NCBI RefSeq assembly: GCF_020509005.1
Contig: NC_063015.1
Coordinates: forward strand, 4,960,001-5,024,000
DNA from: Fulvia fulva
Lineage: Eukaryota; Ascomycota; Dothideomycetes; Mycosphaerellales; Mycosphaerellaceae
Length of the DNA: 64,000 bases
Reading direction: 5' to 3'
The notes under the pieces were generated by a model, which had not been told where the DNA came from, made no database searches, and was given only the letters and a program-made list of their open reading frames with translations. Both the position numbers and the translations under genes were made by a program. Numbering within the stretch: the first letter of the stretch is position 1; each line of letters opens with the position of its first letter. Shown piece by piece: positions 33,622 through 43,132 of this stretch.

Positions 33622-34381
33622 ATGGGCTCGGATGAGGAAGGCAAGGCTTTGGCCACGCCGCAGTTCTGGGACTCGCGTTACGGCAAGTCAGACGGCGAGA
33701 GTCCCACACACGAATGGTTCCGAACCTTTGATGCCCTGAAGCCGTTCTTCGAAGCACATCTGTTCCAACACCGAAAGCCCGACAGCAACCCAAAGATCTT
33801 GCATCTAGGGTCCGGCGACAGCGTGAGTGAAGTGTCAACATGATCACTCCAGGACTACCGGCTCAACATCTTGACAGACCATACCCTCGGATCTGGCCGC
33901 GCTAGGCTACAAGAACCAACTATGCGTCGACTTCTCCCAAGTTGTCGTTGATCTGATGTCGAGCTGTCACGCTGTTGACAGTGGTATTGAGTGGAGGTGG
34001 GCCGATATTCGCGACATGAAGCATATCTGCGCAGCATCTGTAGACGTGGCTTTTGACAAGGGTACCATGGATGCCATGATTCATGGCAGTCCGTGGAGTC
34101 CTCCTGATGATGTTCTCAACAACACGGAAAGATACATCAACGAAGTGAGTCGATGCATCAGAGATTGATGGCCAGTACTGAGATTGGTCCAGCTTCATCG
34201 AGTACTGAAAGACGATGGACTCTTTTTGTACGTGACCTATCGGCAGCCTCACTTCATTCGCCCACTGCTCAATCGGGACGATATATGGATCATGGAAATC
34301 GAGAATCTGGCAACGAACGAGAGCTCGTTCGACTATTATGGCTGGATTTTACGGAAAAAGTCTGCCGACCATACGGCCTGA
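33622..34381 (+). CDS. Class I SAM-dependent methyltransferase (METTL13/EEF1AKMT4-like small form)
   Basis: 218 residues from exons 33,622-33,822, 33,878-34,144 and 34,193-34,381. Introns start gtgagt and end cag, and all joins keep the frame. The N-terminal EWFRTFDALKPFF is followed by the SAM-binding motif ILHLGSGDS (interrupted by intron 1 just after DS). VDFSQVVV comes next, then DIRDM, the catalytic-region DVAFDKGTMDAMIHG, and late in the fold LYVTYRQPHF. This order matches the small methyltransferases that modify lysines of elongation factor 1A, which is the likely but unproved substrate. The length is normal for the short members. Confidence 0.85.
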
Positions 34382-34684
34382 CGAGGATTTCTTGCCAACA
34401 ACCTGACCCGTACTGGTGACTGAGCGAGAGCAACTGCTTGTGGCTCCGCGCATGAGCATACGACTGCCTATGGCTGGCTTGTCGTGCTTCCGCAACATGA
34501 TGCACCGCGAGACCGCGATCAGTTGCGGGTCCAATCCTGTGCGGGGTTTTCGTGCATCAACAATGCACTCGGGTGGCACGACTACCATGCGGAAATATGC
34601 TCGCTGTCGTCAAACCCGAGTCAAAGCTGATGCAGACGACTGCAACTCCGACAATGGAGTCTCCAGCAACAACACCTTACGAAC
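34382..34684. other. Short intergenic gap before the dehydrogenase relic
   Basis: 303 bp, no gene recognised. It serves as 3' flank of the methyltransferase and former promoter of the dehydrogenase. Confidence 0.4.
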
Positions 34685-35829
34685 ATGAAGGCAGCACGTT
34701 TTTACGGCAAAGGCGATGTTCCGATCGAAGACACACCCAAACCGGAGCCAGCACATCACGAAGTCCTAATCGAAGTCGAATGGTGCGGAGTTTATGGGAC
34801 AGACCTTCATGAATATCTCCTTGGACCCCTGGTCGTTCCACCAAAAGAGCGACCACACTCCATTACCAAGGAACACCTCCCCATCGTGCTTGGCCATGAG
34901 TTCACAGGACGAATCGTGAAAGCCGCCGGAGGCTCAGACCTAAAAGTCGGCGAAGCAGTAATGGTAGATCCTAGAATCAATTGTCAATCATGCTACCCCT
35001 GCAGCAACAAGCTCGAGCACCTGTGTGACAAATGGGGCTTTGTTGGGCTGTCAGGTGGTGGAGGTGGATTCTCCGAATTTGTGGCTGTTGATGCGAGGAT
35101 GTGCTATCGTATCCCTGATGACGTCAAAAATCTGGATGAGGTTGCCCTGATCGAGCCTTTTTGTGTTGGACGACATGCGCTGCCAGCTTCTGGAATCAAG
35201 GACTTCTCCGAGCTGACGGTGCTAGTGGTTGGTGGAGGACCAATCGGTCTCAGTGTTCTGTGAAATCTAAACGCGGTCGGTGTGAGGTCAGCAATTGTCT
35301 CGGAGCCTACCAAGATTCGACGAGAGCATACTGCGGCCCTGGCAAACAAGGTCATCTCGCCGATGAAGGTCAAGATTGGTGACGAATGCCGCAAGCTGAC
35401 CGGCGGCATTGGTGTTGACGTAGTATTCGACTGTGCTGGTACCCCCGCGGGCCTCGATGCTGGCATGGACGCTCTCCGGACGAGAGGGACCTACGTGAAC
35501 GTAGCTGGGTGGGAGAAGCCTGTAAGTCGAAGAAGTCCGGTAGTTCTGCACCATCCTGACAGCCTCACAGATGATCATCCCACAGCACTACGCCATGATG
35601 AAAGAGCTGACGATCAAGTTCTCGTTCGCTTATGACAGCAAAGACTTCCAAGCGGTCGTGGATGACTTTATTGCCGGGAAAGTTTCATGGTGTCGAGAAG
35701 ATGATCACTAGCCGGATATTGCTGCAAGATCTCCGCGAGAAAGGATTTGAAGAGCTGGTGAATAACAAGGACCAGCACGTCAAGATCGTGGTGACGCCGA
35801 AGGAGGAAAACTTGGCTCGAGTGGTATAG
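34685..35829 (+). pseudogene. (R,R)-butanediol dehydrogenase-like medium-chain Zn alcohol dehydrogenase, inactivated
   Basis: Exon 1 is 34,685-35,521, the intron 35,522-35,570 (gtaagt...cacag) and exon 2 35,571-35,829. Fold and motifs are those of Bdh1-like enzymes: GHEFTGRI, the structural-zinc run of four Cys (CQSCYPCSNKLEHLC), GGGPIGLSVL of the NAD site, and FHGVEKMITSRI near the end. Three lesions are seen. TGA at 35,261-35,263 follows GLSVL, where relatives have an amino acid. One extra base at about 35,682 shifts the frame inside AGK/FHGV. The catalytic zinc Cys of the usual CG-[IV]-C-G-[ST]-DLHEY motif is Tyr (VYGTDLHEY). Truncated products would lack the cofactor domain. It was probably an intact NAD-dependent diol or polyol dehydrogenase until recently. 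Confidence 0.85.
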
Positions 35830-36157
35830 AATGGTGACATTGAGGTACTGCCAGCGAAACGTAGCAAGGAGGGCGAGGATGTGCCATCTCGAAGGACGTC
35901 AAAGAGGACGAGGCGCTCATAGCTGTTCGCAGTATTTCACCGGCGGTGCTTGCCACATATATTGAGCAACTATAGCGCATTGTGATCCGACACATCTGAA
36001 CATTTACAGTACTTCCATTGCAGTTAAGGCTGCTTGGCTTCGGCCGTGATGTGCAGCGAGCGAGCGCGTCTGGGAAAACAACGACCAAGCTTGGTGTCTG
36101 GAACTCCGCCCGGGTATTCACGTGCTGCTGACACTACCCTCATCACCTGCCCACCGA
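35830..36157. other. Intergenic, convergent 3' ends
   Basis: 328 bp between the dehydrogenase relic and the F-box gene on the opposite strand. No gene or notable repeat seen. Confidence 0.4.
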
Positions 36158-37042
36158 TCAGATGTAATCCTCCAGTGGTACGCCTCCATCACTCTCGTCG
36201 TCGCTCATTTCACCGCTATAGACACTCTCCACATCGTCAGGTGATAGGCTGTACCCATGTGCAGCCAGACTCTGACCTCGCGCTCTCAGCCGGACCATAT
36301 CTACGATCTTTCCCAAGGTGTCTTCTGCCTCGATCGATTTCAAGATCTCAATGTGCCTGGGCCCTTCTCCCTCAACCAGCCGATTTTGCCGATTGATGTG
36401 AAGCGTCCCGCGCGTAGCAGCCACCACCTTCAGCGGCTTGCCGAAGCCTCGCCCGTGACACAGTAACATGCGTTGCCAACTGCCTTGACTGTATGGCTTT
36501 CCGTGACACCGTGACCGGCTTTTCCCTCTCGGAATGTAGAAGTACCTGCTGTTGAGTTGTACGAAATCGTTGATTGTCGACGGGTCGGCCTTGTATCTGC
36601 GCCCGCGCATTTTCAGCCGCCGGTTGTGTTGCGCGTCGAATGTTCGGCAGGACAGGAGAGGATCCCACTCTGTCCAATGTAGATCTTTCTCTTCACGGGT
36701 TGCTTCGTTCAGTCCATGGGGTGTTGGCTTGAGGAAGAGTTCCTGCTGTATTGGCTCAGACCTGTCGATGAGGAACTTGAAGTTGCGGTTGACGCGCTGA
36801 GAGAGCAGAATGGTCTTCATGGCGCAGACATCTGGAGTAGCTAGGATGCTGAGTAGGATTTGTTCGAGAATTTCGTAGATTGCAAGAACTCTTGTCTCTG
36901 CTGTATGTGCTCCCTCCATGGCCCAGGTGGCGGCCAGCGCAGTCAAGTCGACAATCTCATCATCTACAACAATATTGTCCTGTGCACGTCCTCTCCGGTG
37001 CCATGAATTGCTCTTCCACAACGATCGCGACATTCTCGGCAT
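36158..37042 (-). CDS. F-box-like protein, copy 1 of a tandem pair
   Basis: Single-exon, 294 residues. The F-box-like segment is YEILEQILLSILATP, followed by ILLSQRVNRNFKFLIDRS (residues about 55-95). A WDPLL motif and an acidic C-terminus (SGEMSDDESDGG) follow. The same layout, including YELVEQILLSMPKP, ILLSQRVSKTFR and WNPLL, recurs in the neighbour at 37,374-38,225, so the two are diverged tandem duplicates. F-box proteins normally present substrates to SCF ubiquitin ligases; that function is inferred only from the motif. ATG at 37,042 is in good position, and there are no lesions. Confidence 0.7.
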   Translation of the reverse strand: MPRMSRSLWKSNSWHRRGRAQDNIVVDDEIVDLTALAATWAMEGAHTAETRVLAIYEILEQILLSILATPDVCAMKTILLSQRVNRNFKFLIDRSEPIQQELFLKPTPHGLNEATREEKDLHWTEWDPLLSCRTFDAQHNRRLKMRGRRYKADPSTINDFVQLNSRYFYIPRGKSRSRCHGKPYSQGSWQRMLLCHGRGFGKPLKVVAATRGTLHINRQNRLVEGEGPRHIEILKSIEAEDTLGKIVDMVRLRARGQSLAAHGYSLSPDDVESVYSGEMSDDESDGGVPLEDYI

Positions 37043-37373
37043 GGCGGATAATGTGCCTGCGTTGTGTCGGTGTCAAGCGTTGCGAGCAGTGCAGGAGGTG
37101 ACCACATTACCTACCGTGCGTGGAGCGATTGAAGGAATGGGTATGCGCGTGAGTGAAAAGTGGGCGAAGGATGTGAAGGCAGAAGTGACAGTCCGCCGCA
37201 GCTGCAAGCACATGACGCTAAGGCAACCGTTACAACGTGAAATGGCAGGCGCATTCCTTTCGCACCGCTACCATGTCCTCGCAACTACACAAGAGGAGAC
37301 GTACCGATCAGGTATGGGAGTCTCCAAAGTACTCCTCTTCCTGTTCCATTGCCCTATCTGCTTCCTCAGCATA
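37043..37373. other. Spacer between tandem F-box genes
   Basis: 331 bp; upstream region of copy 1 and downstream region of copy 2. Nothing recognised. Confidence 0.4.
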
Positions 37374-38225
37374 CTACTCATTGTAGGCTTCGTCGTCCTC
37401 CCCGTCATCGTCTTCTTCCGCATCCATAGCCTGTCTCCCCTCGATCTCCGCCAAGTACTGCGCAGTATCTTCATCGTCTCCATCATAATACTCACGGACC
37501 TTGACACCCTCGAACTTCAGACGCAATAGATCAGCCACCCGGCCCATCGTGTGTTCTGCATCAAGTGTGCGGGCCAAACTGAGAGATCTGCCGTTGACCT
37601 TCGTGCATGTGTTAATGTACGCCGGTTCCACTTCGTCCTGTGCCAGCAACATCTTCTGCCAACTTTCAGACTGGTGCCCTTTCGTACCATGGGCTTTGCT
37701 CAGCCTCTCTGGGCCCAAAAATAGGACGTTGTTGATGCTAAGATAGCCATCGCCATCTGATGACGTTAAATGACTCTTGCGGACTGTGCGCTCCTCGAGT
37801 GACTCCGTGACCCTCAGCAATGGATTCCAGGTGACATAGTCTCTCATCTTGTCGAAGTCGTCGCAAGCCTCGAAGAACAGCACCTTGCGAACGGCCTTGG
37901 ATCGCTCTACAACGCCCCTAAACGTCTTGCTCACTCGCTGCGAGAGGAGGATGGTCTTCATGGTGGTCTTGCTCCGTGGCTTAGGCATACTCAGGAGGAT
38001 CTGCTCCACCAGCTCGTATGTGCCAAAGACTGCGGGTGCTGCGAGCTTGGGAGGCCTGTACTTGATAAGTGCCTTGCTGAAGTCTAGTTTGTTCTTGATG
38101 GTAAGGTTGCCAACGGCCACGGCGAGCTTGTCGACCCTCGTGTCTGTGACGGATGATCCTGGTGTGGGTGGGACGTTTGCCTTTGGTGTAAGTCTCGCTT
38201 TCTTCGGCTTCTTGGTTTTGGCCAT
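37374..38225 (-). CDS. F-box-like protein, copy 2 of a tandem pair
   Basis: Single-exon, 283 residues, starting MAKTKKPKKARL. A basic N-terminus (Lys/Arg-rich, possible nuclear signal) is followed by the F-box-like YELVEQILLSMPKPRSKTTM and ILLSQRVSKTFRGVVERS (residues about 68-110). A WNPLLRV motif comes next, and a strongly acidic tail (EEDDDGEDDEAYNE) ends it. It is homologous to its neighbour over the F-box half and the WxPLL region. The substrate and partner are unknown. Confidence 0.7.
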   Translation of the reverse strand: MAKTKKPKKARLTPKANVPPTPGSSVTDTRVDKLAVAVGNLTIKNKLDFSKALIKYRPPKLAAPAVFGTYELVEQILLSMPKPRSKTTMKTILLSQRVSKTFRGVVERSKAVRKVLFFEACDDFDKMRDYVTWNPLLRVTESLEERTVRKSHLTSSDGDGYLSINNVLFLGPERLSKAHGTKGHQSESWQKMLLAQDEVEPAYINTCTKVNGRSLSLARTLDAEHTMGRVADLLRLKFEGVKVREYYDGDDEDTAQYLAEIEGRQAMDAEEDDDGEDDEAYNE

Positions 38226-39602
38226 GATGTACTGCGGCTCCCCGATGTCAGTGGCATCGAGTCAAAAAGAAGAGTGCATCTCAAAAGGCCAGGGTGCTGT
38301 AGAAGTTCAAACAGCCAGACAGGCGCCATAGTCTGCTGCATGCGCCGTGGGGCTGGTAGAACCGGCGAGAATAGGCATCTTCGCGGGTGCCCGTTTCCAC
38401 CATCTCTGGCGACCGCTCCCGGTGTGAGCAAAACACTTGTTGCGGTTCTCGACCTTCAGTCTCTCTCCTTTCGTGCATTTCGTCATGAACATGGCTTGCA
38501 CAACACCAGCGACGGGCTCGAAGGACACGCATGCCCGACGGACCTGTTGTCGAGTCCAGCTGAACTTCGCCCCCCTCCCAGACAAAACGCACACTTGACA
38601 GTGGTGCCATCACCATGGCAGTGCTTCCATGGCAGCTATCAGAGTGTTCAACATGACGAAGCTTGCAAAGATGATCCTCCTGCAGCTGTCTCCCAGATGC
38701 CCGGTCCTGAGGGCCTAACGTGTGTGTACACGAGGGCGCTCTGTCGTTTTGAACTCCGCCAGGCTCTGAAGAACACTCTTCCTGCTACTGCAGGGAGGAG
38801 GGTCCAATGGCAATTCCAGTCGAAAAGAGTTGGTACCGCGAGACATGATCGTCAGTCGTTGGCTTGCAAAGATGGCATCGAGAGCCAGAACAGCTAGCAC
38901 AGACGATGCGCGAGCGAGGATATTTGCCCCGAATGTATCATGGCGTCGCATGTCCATCAGCCAGCCGCCGCTTACCCGATGCGACTTCAATGTCAACGCA
39001 AGTGGCCTCTACGAATCGGGGCTTTCGACCTTCAAGATATCAAGTGGCAAGCCGTGGGCACGGTGGTTCTCGTGCGCTGATGCGGCAGGACTGAACCTGG
39101 GACTCGGTTGGGGTCAATTTGCGGTACATAGACGTCGTACCCTTGATTACAAGCGTGGCTGATCGCTATCCGAAGTGTCTAGTGCCATCGAACTGTGGGA
39201 GCTGGAGGAGAGTTTGATTGGCAGAGCAAGTCTAGACAGAACAAGACTGGTCGGTCGAGAGCGCTAGGCAAAAGTCACCACCATCAAGGAGACGAAAGAA
39301 CACACCTACAGGCAAGAGCCCCGCAACCGAAGTGCAGAGGTCACGAGAAGAGAGGACGGCAACAAGACAAGATCGAATGGTTTTGCAGCTGCACATGAAT
39401 CGGGACACCCGGTGAAGCCAACTTCGCATGGAAGGAACCATTGTATTTGATCTCGCTCATGCACGACAGCTCCGATAGGCCGTTGCTGATTGTACTATCT
39501 TCCTAGCCATCATATCCATGCCTTGCTCTGTTGCGCCAGATCCCATGCTCCATCTTTTGTTCCATGGCCGTAAACGTGCAAAGACTACTGCCGTGGCAGC
39601 GT
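38226..39602. other. 1.38-kb region without recognisable gene
   Basis: Several open frames of 90-200 codons exist on both strands but none shows a known motif, a splice pattern or a coding composition. It lies between the promoter of F-box copy 2 and the 3' end of RPL11. It may contain an unrecognised or decayed gene. Confidence 0.35.
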
Positions 39603-40389
39603 CTATCGGACAATACCCTCGAAGCGGTTCTTGTACCACTTGACGGTTTCCTGCTGGTCGATACGGTGGGAGGCTCCGATCCTGGACTTGCAGCGACGGC
39701 GCTTGGCGACACGCTCACCTGGACGGGTCCTGTTCATGACGGATCAGTATCTCAACCACAACCAAACAGCTTCGCCGTCCAACTCACATGCAGCAGTAGA
39801 AGTCCATTCCGTAGATACCGATCGCTGGGTCGTACTTGATGCCGAGATCGATGTGCTCAGAGATACCGAAACCGAAGTTGCCAGTCTCAGAGAAGTTGCG
39901 CTTGCGGAGCTCGTACTCCTTGACCTTGAGGCCACGCTCGAGAATCTCCTCTGCCTTTGGGCCACGGACAGTGACGTGGACGGCGATCTTCTCGTTACGA
40001 CGGATACCAAAGGTCCGGACGGTGTAGCGGGCCTTGCCTGGTGAAGGTGTCAATTGGTGCTTGCGAGAGTGTCGACTGGGTTAGCACATACTGTAGACTG
40101 GAGTCTGACCAGACAGCTGCTCGAGCACCTTGGCGGCACGGGTAAGTCTGTCACCAGACTCGCCGACAGAGATGTTCAGGACGAGCTTCTGGATGCGCAG
40201 CTCACGCATTGGGTTGGCGGACTTGTCCTTGCCACCCTGGGTGCGGACATTCTGGCCATCGGCCTGCTGCGTTGAGTTCTCTCCTCGTGCCTGAGAAGCG
40301 AAAATATGTTAGCTGGCGGATCGTGTTTGTCGCAAGTCGCCGGTCGTATCGAGATCGCGCAATGTCGGATGATAGTGTCGACGTACCAT
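39603..40389 (-). CDS. rpl11: 60S ribosomal protein L11 (uL5)
   Basis: 192 residues, four coding exons on the minus strand: 40,389-40,387 (the ATG alone), 40,290-40,092, 40,037-39,788 and 39,729-39,603. Introns are 96, 54 and 58 bp with GT-AG ends. The body is unmistakable: [71 protein letters not shown] and [14 protein letters not shown]. uL5 binds 5S rRNA and the central protuberance of the large subunit. Relative to the usual length of about 174 residues, the N-terminus has some 18 extra residues ([18 protein letters not shown]). The start codon is separated from the rest by intron 1, an arrangement seen in other fungal ribosomal protein genes. The gene is divergent from SmB. Confidence 0.93.
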
Positions 40390-40722
40390 TGTGAAGTGTG
40401 TCCGTCACGTCCTTGCTGTTGGCTGGTAAAGGAGTTTGACTGTCGTTCGGCACGAACTTGGAGAGAGAGAATCGTGTGCAAGCCGGATGTGGGCCGAAGA
40501 CGAACTTTGGCCTTGGCGAATCTGCAAGGTGCGGCTGTTCCCGCTCGAGAACTTTGAGCGACGAGCTCGTGTGAGACGGAGGAAAGCATCCACGCGCCAA
40601 ACAGCCTCACGTCCTCATTTGCTACTGGTGTGCTGGCGCATACTCACCAGAAAGTGCAGGGAAATTACTAACGACCACATCAACACCATCAAAGTCGTGC
40701 TCAGGCACGCGACATCCTCAAG
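40390..40722. promoter_or_regulatory. Shared divergent upstream region of RPL11 and SmB
   Basis: 333 bp separate the two start codons. Pyrimidine/purine strand asymmetry is present, but I see no unambiguous TATA box or known RP-gene element. Shared use as a bidirectional promoter is inferred from geometry alone. Confidence 0.5.
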
Positions 40723-41530
40723 ATGGCATCTCAAAAGCAGGGCAAGATGGTAAGTCATACCCTCGCTCCACACCTCAAGGAGTCCTGCGTTGACAGAGAC
40801 AGACCGCTGATATGTGTTATAGCAAGGCTACGTGAGTATATCCTCCATCACATGCGATTGAGACATCTCACTTACACTCCCCTAGATCAACTACCGAATG
40901 CGCGCAACCATGACCGATGGCAGACAACTCGTGGGCCAGATGCTGGCATTTGATAAGGTAGGAGAAGGATCCTCCGACAGGCATGACAACATTGTTGACT
41001 GTCAATAGCACATGAACTTGGTCCTCTCCGAATGCGAAGAATTCCGAAAGGTGAAGCGCAAGACCAAGCAGGGAGGAGCACCAGGCGCACAGTCGGGCGC
41101 ACAGGTCATCGAGACGGAGGAGAAGCGCATGTTGGGTCTGGCAATCGTTCGAGGCGCGACAATCGTATCTTGCGCGGTCGATGGACCACCACCAGCAGAT
41201 CCCGCAGCACGACTAGGACAGAGCGCTCCAGGTGGGGCTCCAGCAGCTGTGGCAGCAGGTCCAGGAATCGCGAAGCCTGCAGGACGAGGTGCAGGTATCG
41301 GACTGCAGGGACCAGCCGCAGGTGTTGGCGGACCAGGCTTCCCAGGCGCAGGATTCCCAGGCGCACCACCGGCCGGTTTCCCAGGACGAGGTGGTCCTCC
41401 TGCCGGTTTCCCTCCAGCTGGCTTTCCACCCGGCGGCGGTCCTCCAGGTTTCGGTGGTCCACCACCTGGTTTCCAGCCTCCTGGTGGTCGTGGTTTTGGT
41501 GCTCCACCAGGCGGATTCCCCGGTCGGTAG
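40723..41530 (+). CDS. smb1: Small nuclear ribonucleoprotein-associated protein B (SmB)
   Basis: 209 residues from four exons: 40,723-40,749, 40,823-40,831 (9 nt, encoding Gln-Gly-Tyr), 40,886-40,957 and 41,009-41,530. Sm1 motif: [30 protein letters not shown] across introns; Sm2 motif: GLAIVRGATIVSCAV. The three codons of the micro-exon fit exactly the three residues that family members have between KM and the I-[ND]-YRMR start (KM-QGY-INYRMR). The C-terminal 110 residues are Gly/Pro/Phe/Ala-rich (repeats of PPGGF and AGFPG type), as in other SmB tails. It forms the seven-member Sm ring on spliceosomal snRNAs in the nucleus. Confidence 0.93.
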
Positions 41531-42279
41531 ATGTGAGGTAGTGGGAGGGAACGGAAGAGGAAACAAAAAGGGGCCATGACCACAGATTGCAGAAAGCGGC
41601 AAGCTGCGAATGTATGATAAGGCCGGACACAACCGCCATCGAGAAGTACCTACTGGTCGCCAACGCGCATCGCCCAAAATCATACCCCTCCACGAGGACG
41701 GTGGAAGCAATCAGTCGAGGCAAGGTCGAACAAAAAGCAGAACAGAATCTAGCATTAGCGATGGCGTTCTTGAGATGCTAAGCACGACGCAAATGGCAGT
41801 GGAATGGGATATCGTGGATTGAATCTGTTCACACACAATGTTTTTCATGCTCATCGGAAATGCTGACTGTTCTAGAAACACACAAGTATGAGCAATCAAT
41901 GCTCGTTGAACAACGGAGATTGACGATGCTCGTCAATACGTGCGACGAGCTGTTCTTGATGGGACAAGATGCACACGACAGCTGCGGCACAGTCCCAAGC
42001 AGACCGCTACGAAACGGCACCACTAGATATCTCCTACCGCTCACGAACGGCGTTCAGACGGCACATCAGCAAGTCAATACTCTGTGATCGGTCGAACACA
42101 GAGCACGTATTGCGTTCGCTGAACATGGATGTCACGTGCATTGTCGAAGGATTCGTTAGCCGCCTTTGCTGCCTGGTGCTGCCTGAGAAGCTGCAAGATC
42201 CACAACATGGCAATACTTAGATAAAGAGTCTCAGTGCCACAACATTTTGCACACACGCTCGCAAACACACACCAGCAGC
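41531..42279. other. Intergenic, 0.75 kb
   Basis: No gene recognised. The 3' flank of SmB and the promoter of the 2EXR/F-box-like gene; a CA-rich leader precedes the ATG at 42,280. Confidence 0.4.
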
Positions 42280-42969
42280 ATGGCACTAACTCGCCCGACT
42301 CCACGCGTACCATCTCTCAAACGCAAAGCTTCAGAGACCAATCCACCACCTCGACAAGCACCTGCGAAACTACCCAAGCTCAACGACACGACACACTTCC
42401 CCTTCCTCTGTCTGCCCCGCGAGCTCCGCGACGAGATCTACCGCTGGGTCCTCCTCGGCCGCTCCGCCTCCCTCTCCAGCTCAAAAGACCAGCCTCTCAC
42501 AATCTCGTCCCCACTGACAGCCGTCTGTCCGCAAATCTGCGAAGTGTTCAACGATGCGCTCCTCTTCCACTCCAGCACTATAACAACAATTGTCCGGAAT
42601 TACAACTTCGCTCATGTTGTTACGTTCTTGAACCGGCTGAGTGAAGCCCAGATGGCTCGACTTCGAAGCACGAGCGGAACAACATCGCTACCAGACCGTA
42701 CCGTCAAGATTACACTGTCTTTCACACCCAAGGCGAAGAATTGTCGAATGAACCTCAATCGTTGGTTGGATCGGTTTGACGTGCCAGAGAAGCGTGGGAA
42801 GGATGTGCAATTTGAGTATGATGCGGTGATTAGGGCGAGGGATGGGAGTTATAAGGATCGGCCTCATCATAGGGTGAGTGCGAGTCAGAGGTGGGCAGAG
42901 GAGGCGAGGAAGGTTGAGAGGGCTGGCCAAGTGTACAAGGAAGGTTGGAGGTGGAGGCGGAGATCGTGA
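42280..42969 (+). CDS. 2EXR/F-box-like fungal protein
   Basis: 229 residues, single exon, first ATG at 42,280. After a basic Pro-rich N-terminus comes FPFLCLPRELRDEIYRWVL (residues about 42-60), the signature LPxELRxxIY helix of the fungus-specific 2EXR and related F-box-like domains. VCPQICEVFNDALLFHS follows. The C-terminal part is basic (QRWAEEARKVERAG, ending WRWRRRS). The 5' half of the gene is C-rich on the coding strand and the 3' half G-rich. Function is unknown in this class. Confidence 0.65.
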   Translation: MALTRPTPRVPSLKRKASETNPPPRQAPAKLPKLNDTTHFPFLCLPRELRDEIYRWVLLGRSASLSSSKDQPLTISSPLTAVCPQICEVFNDALLFHSSTITTIVRNYNFAHVVTFLNRLSEAQMARLRSTSGTTSLPDRTVKITLSFTPKAKNCRMNLNRWLDRFDVPEKRGKDVQFEYDAVIRARDGSYKDRPHHRVSASQRWAEEARKVERAGQVYKEGWRWRRRS

Positions 42970-43132
42970 GAGAGGAGTTGTGTGTCTCGTGAGCTCAGTG
43001 ACTCGTTGTGGTGCACTCTCTATCTTGCAAATCACAATTGGCCAGCCTGTAGACTACCACGCAGTGTCTATCGTCATGGTGAATTTGAGAAGGCTTCCCC
43101 ACGAACTCTAGACCATCTTTCAACCACTGTGC

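Noticed and set aside
32942..33847. 301-codon minus-strand open frame
   Set aside because: Low-complexity Arg/Ser-rich translation with no motif. It overlaps exon 1 of the methyltransferase antisense, so it is most likely chance.
34685..35829. Hidden intron to remove the TGA at 35,261
   Set aside because: The residues on both sides (GPIGLSVL and NAVGVRSAIVSEP) match the continuous NAD-binding fold, so TGA lies in exonic sequence. No GT-AG pair around it keeps the frame and the motif.
36918..37529. 203-codon plus-strand open frame with a hydrophobic segment
   Set aside because: It runs antisense through the ends of both F-box genes; the hydrophobic run comes from the complement of an acidic tail.
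38274..38897. 207-codon plus-strand open frame
   Set aside because: No recognisable domain, no splice signals and no coding-like composition in a gene-poor gap; insufficient to call a gene.
42247..42279. 11 extra codons before the 2EXR-like gene
   Set aside because: This start would be TTG; the first ATG is at 42,280.
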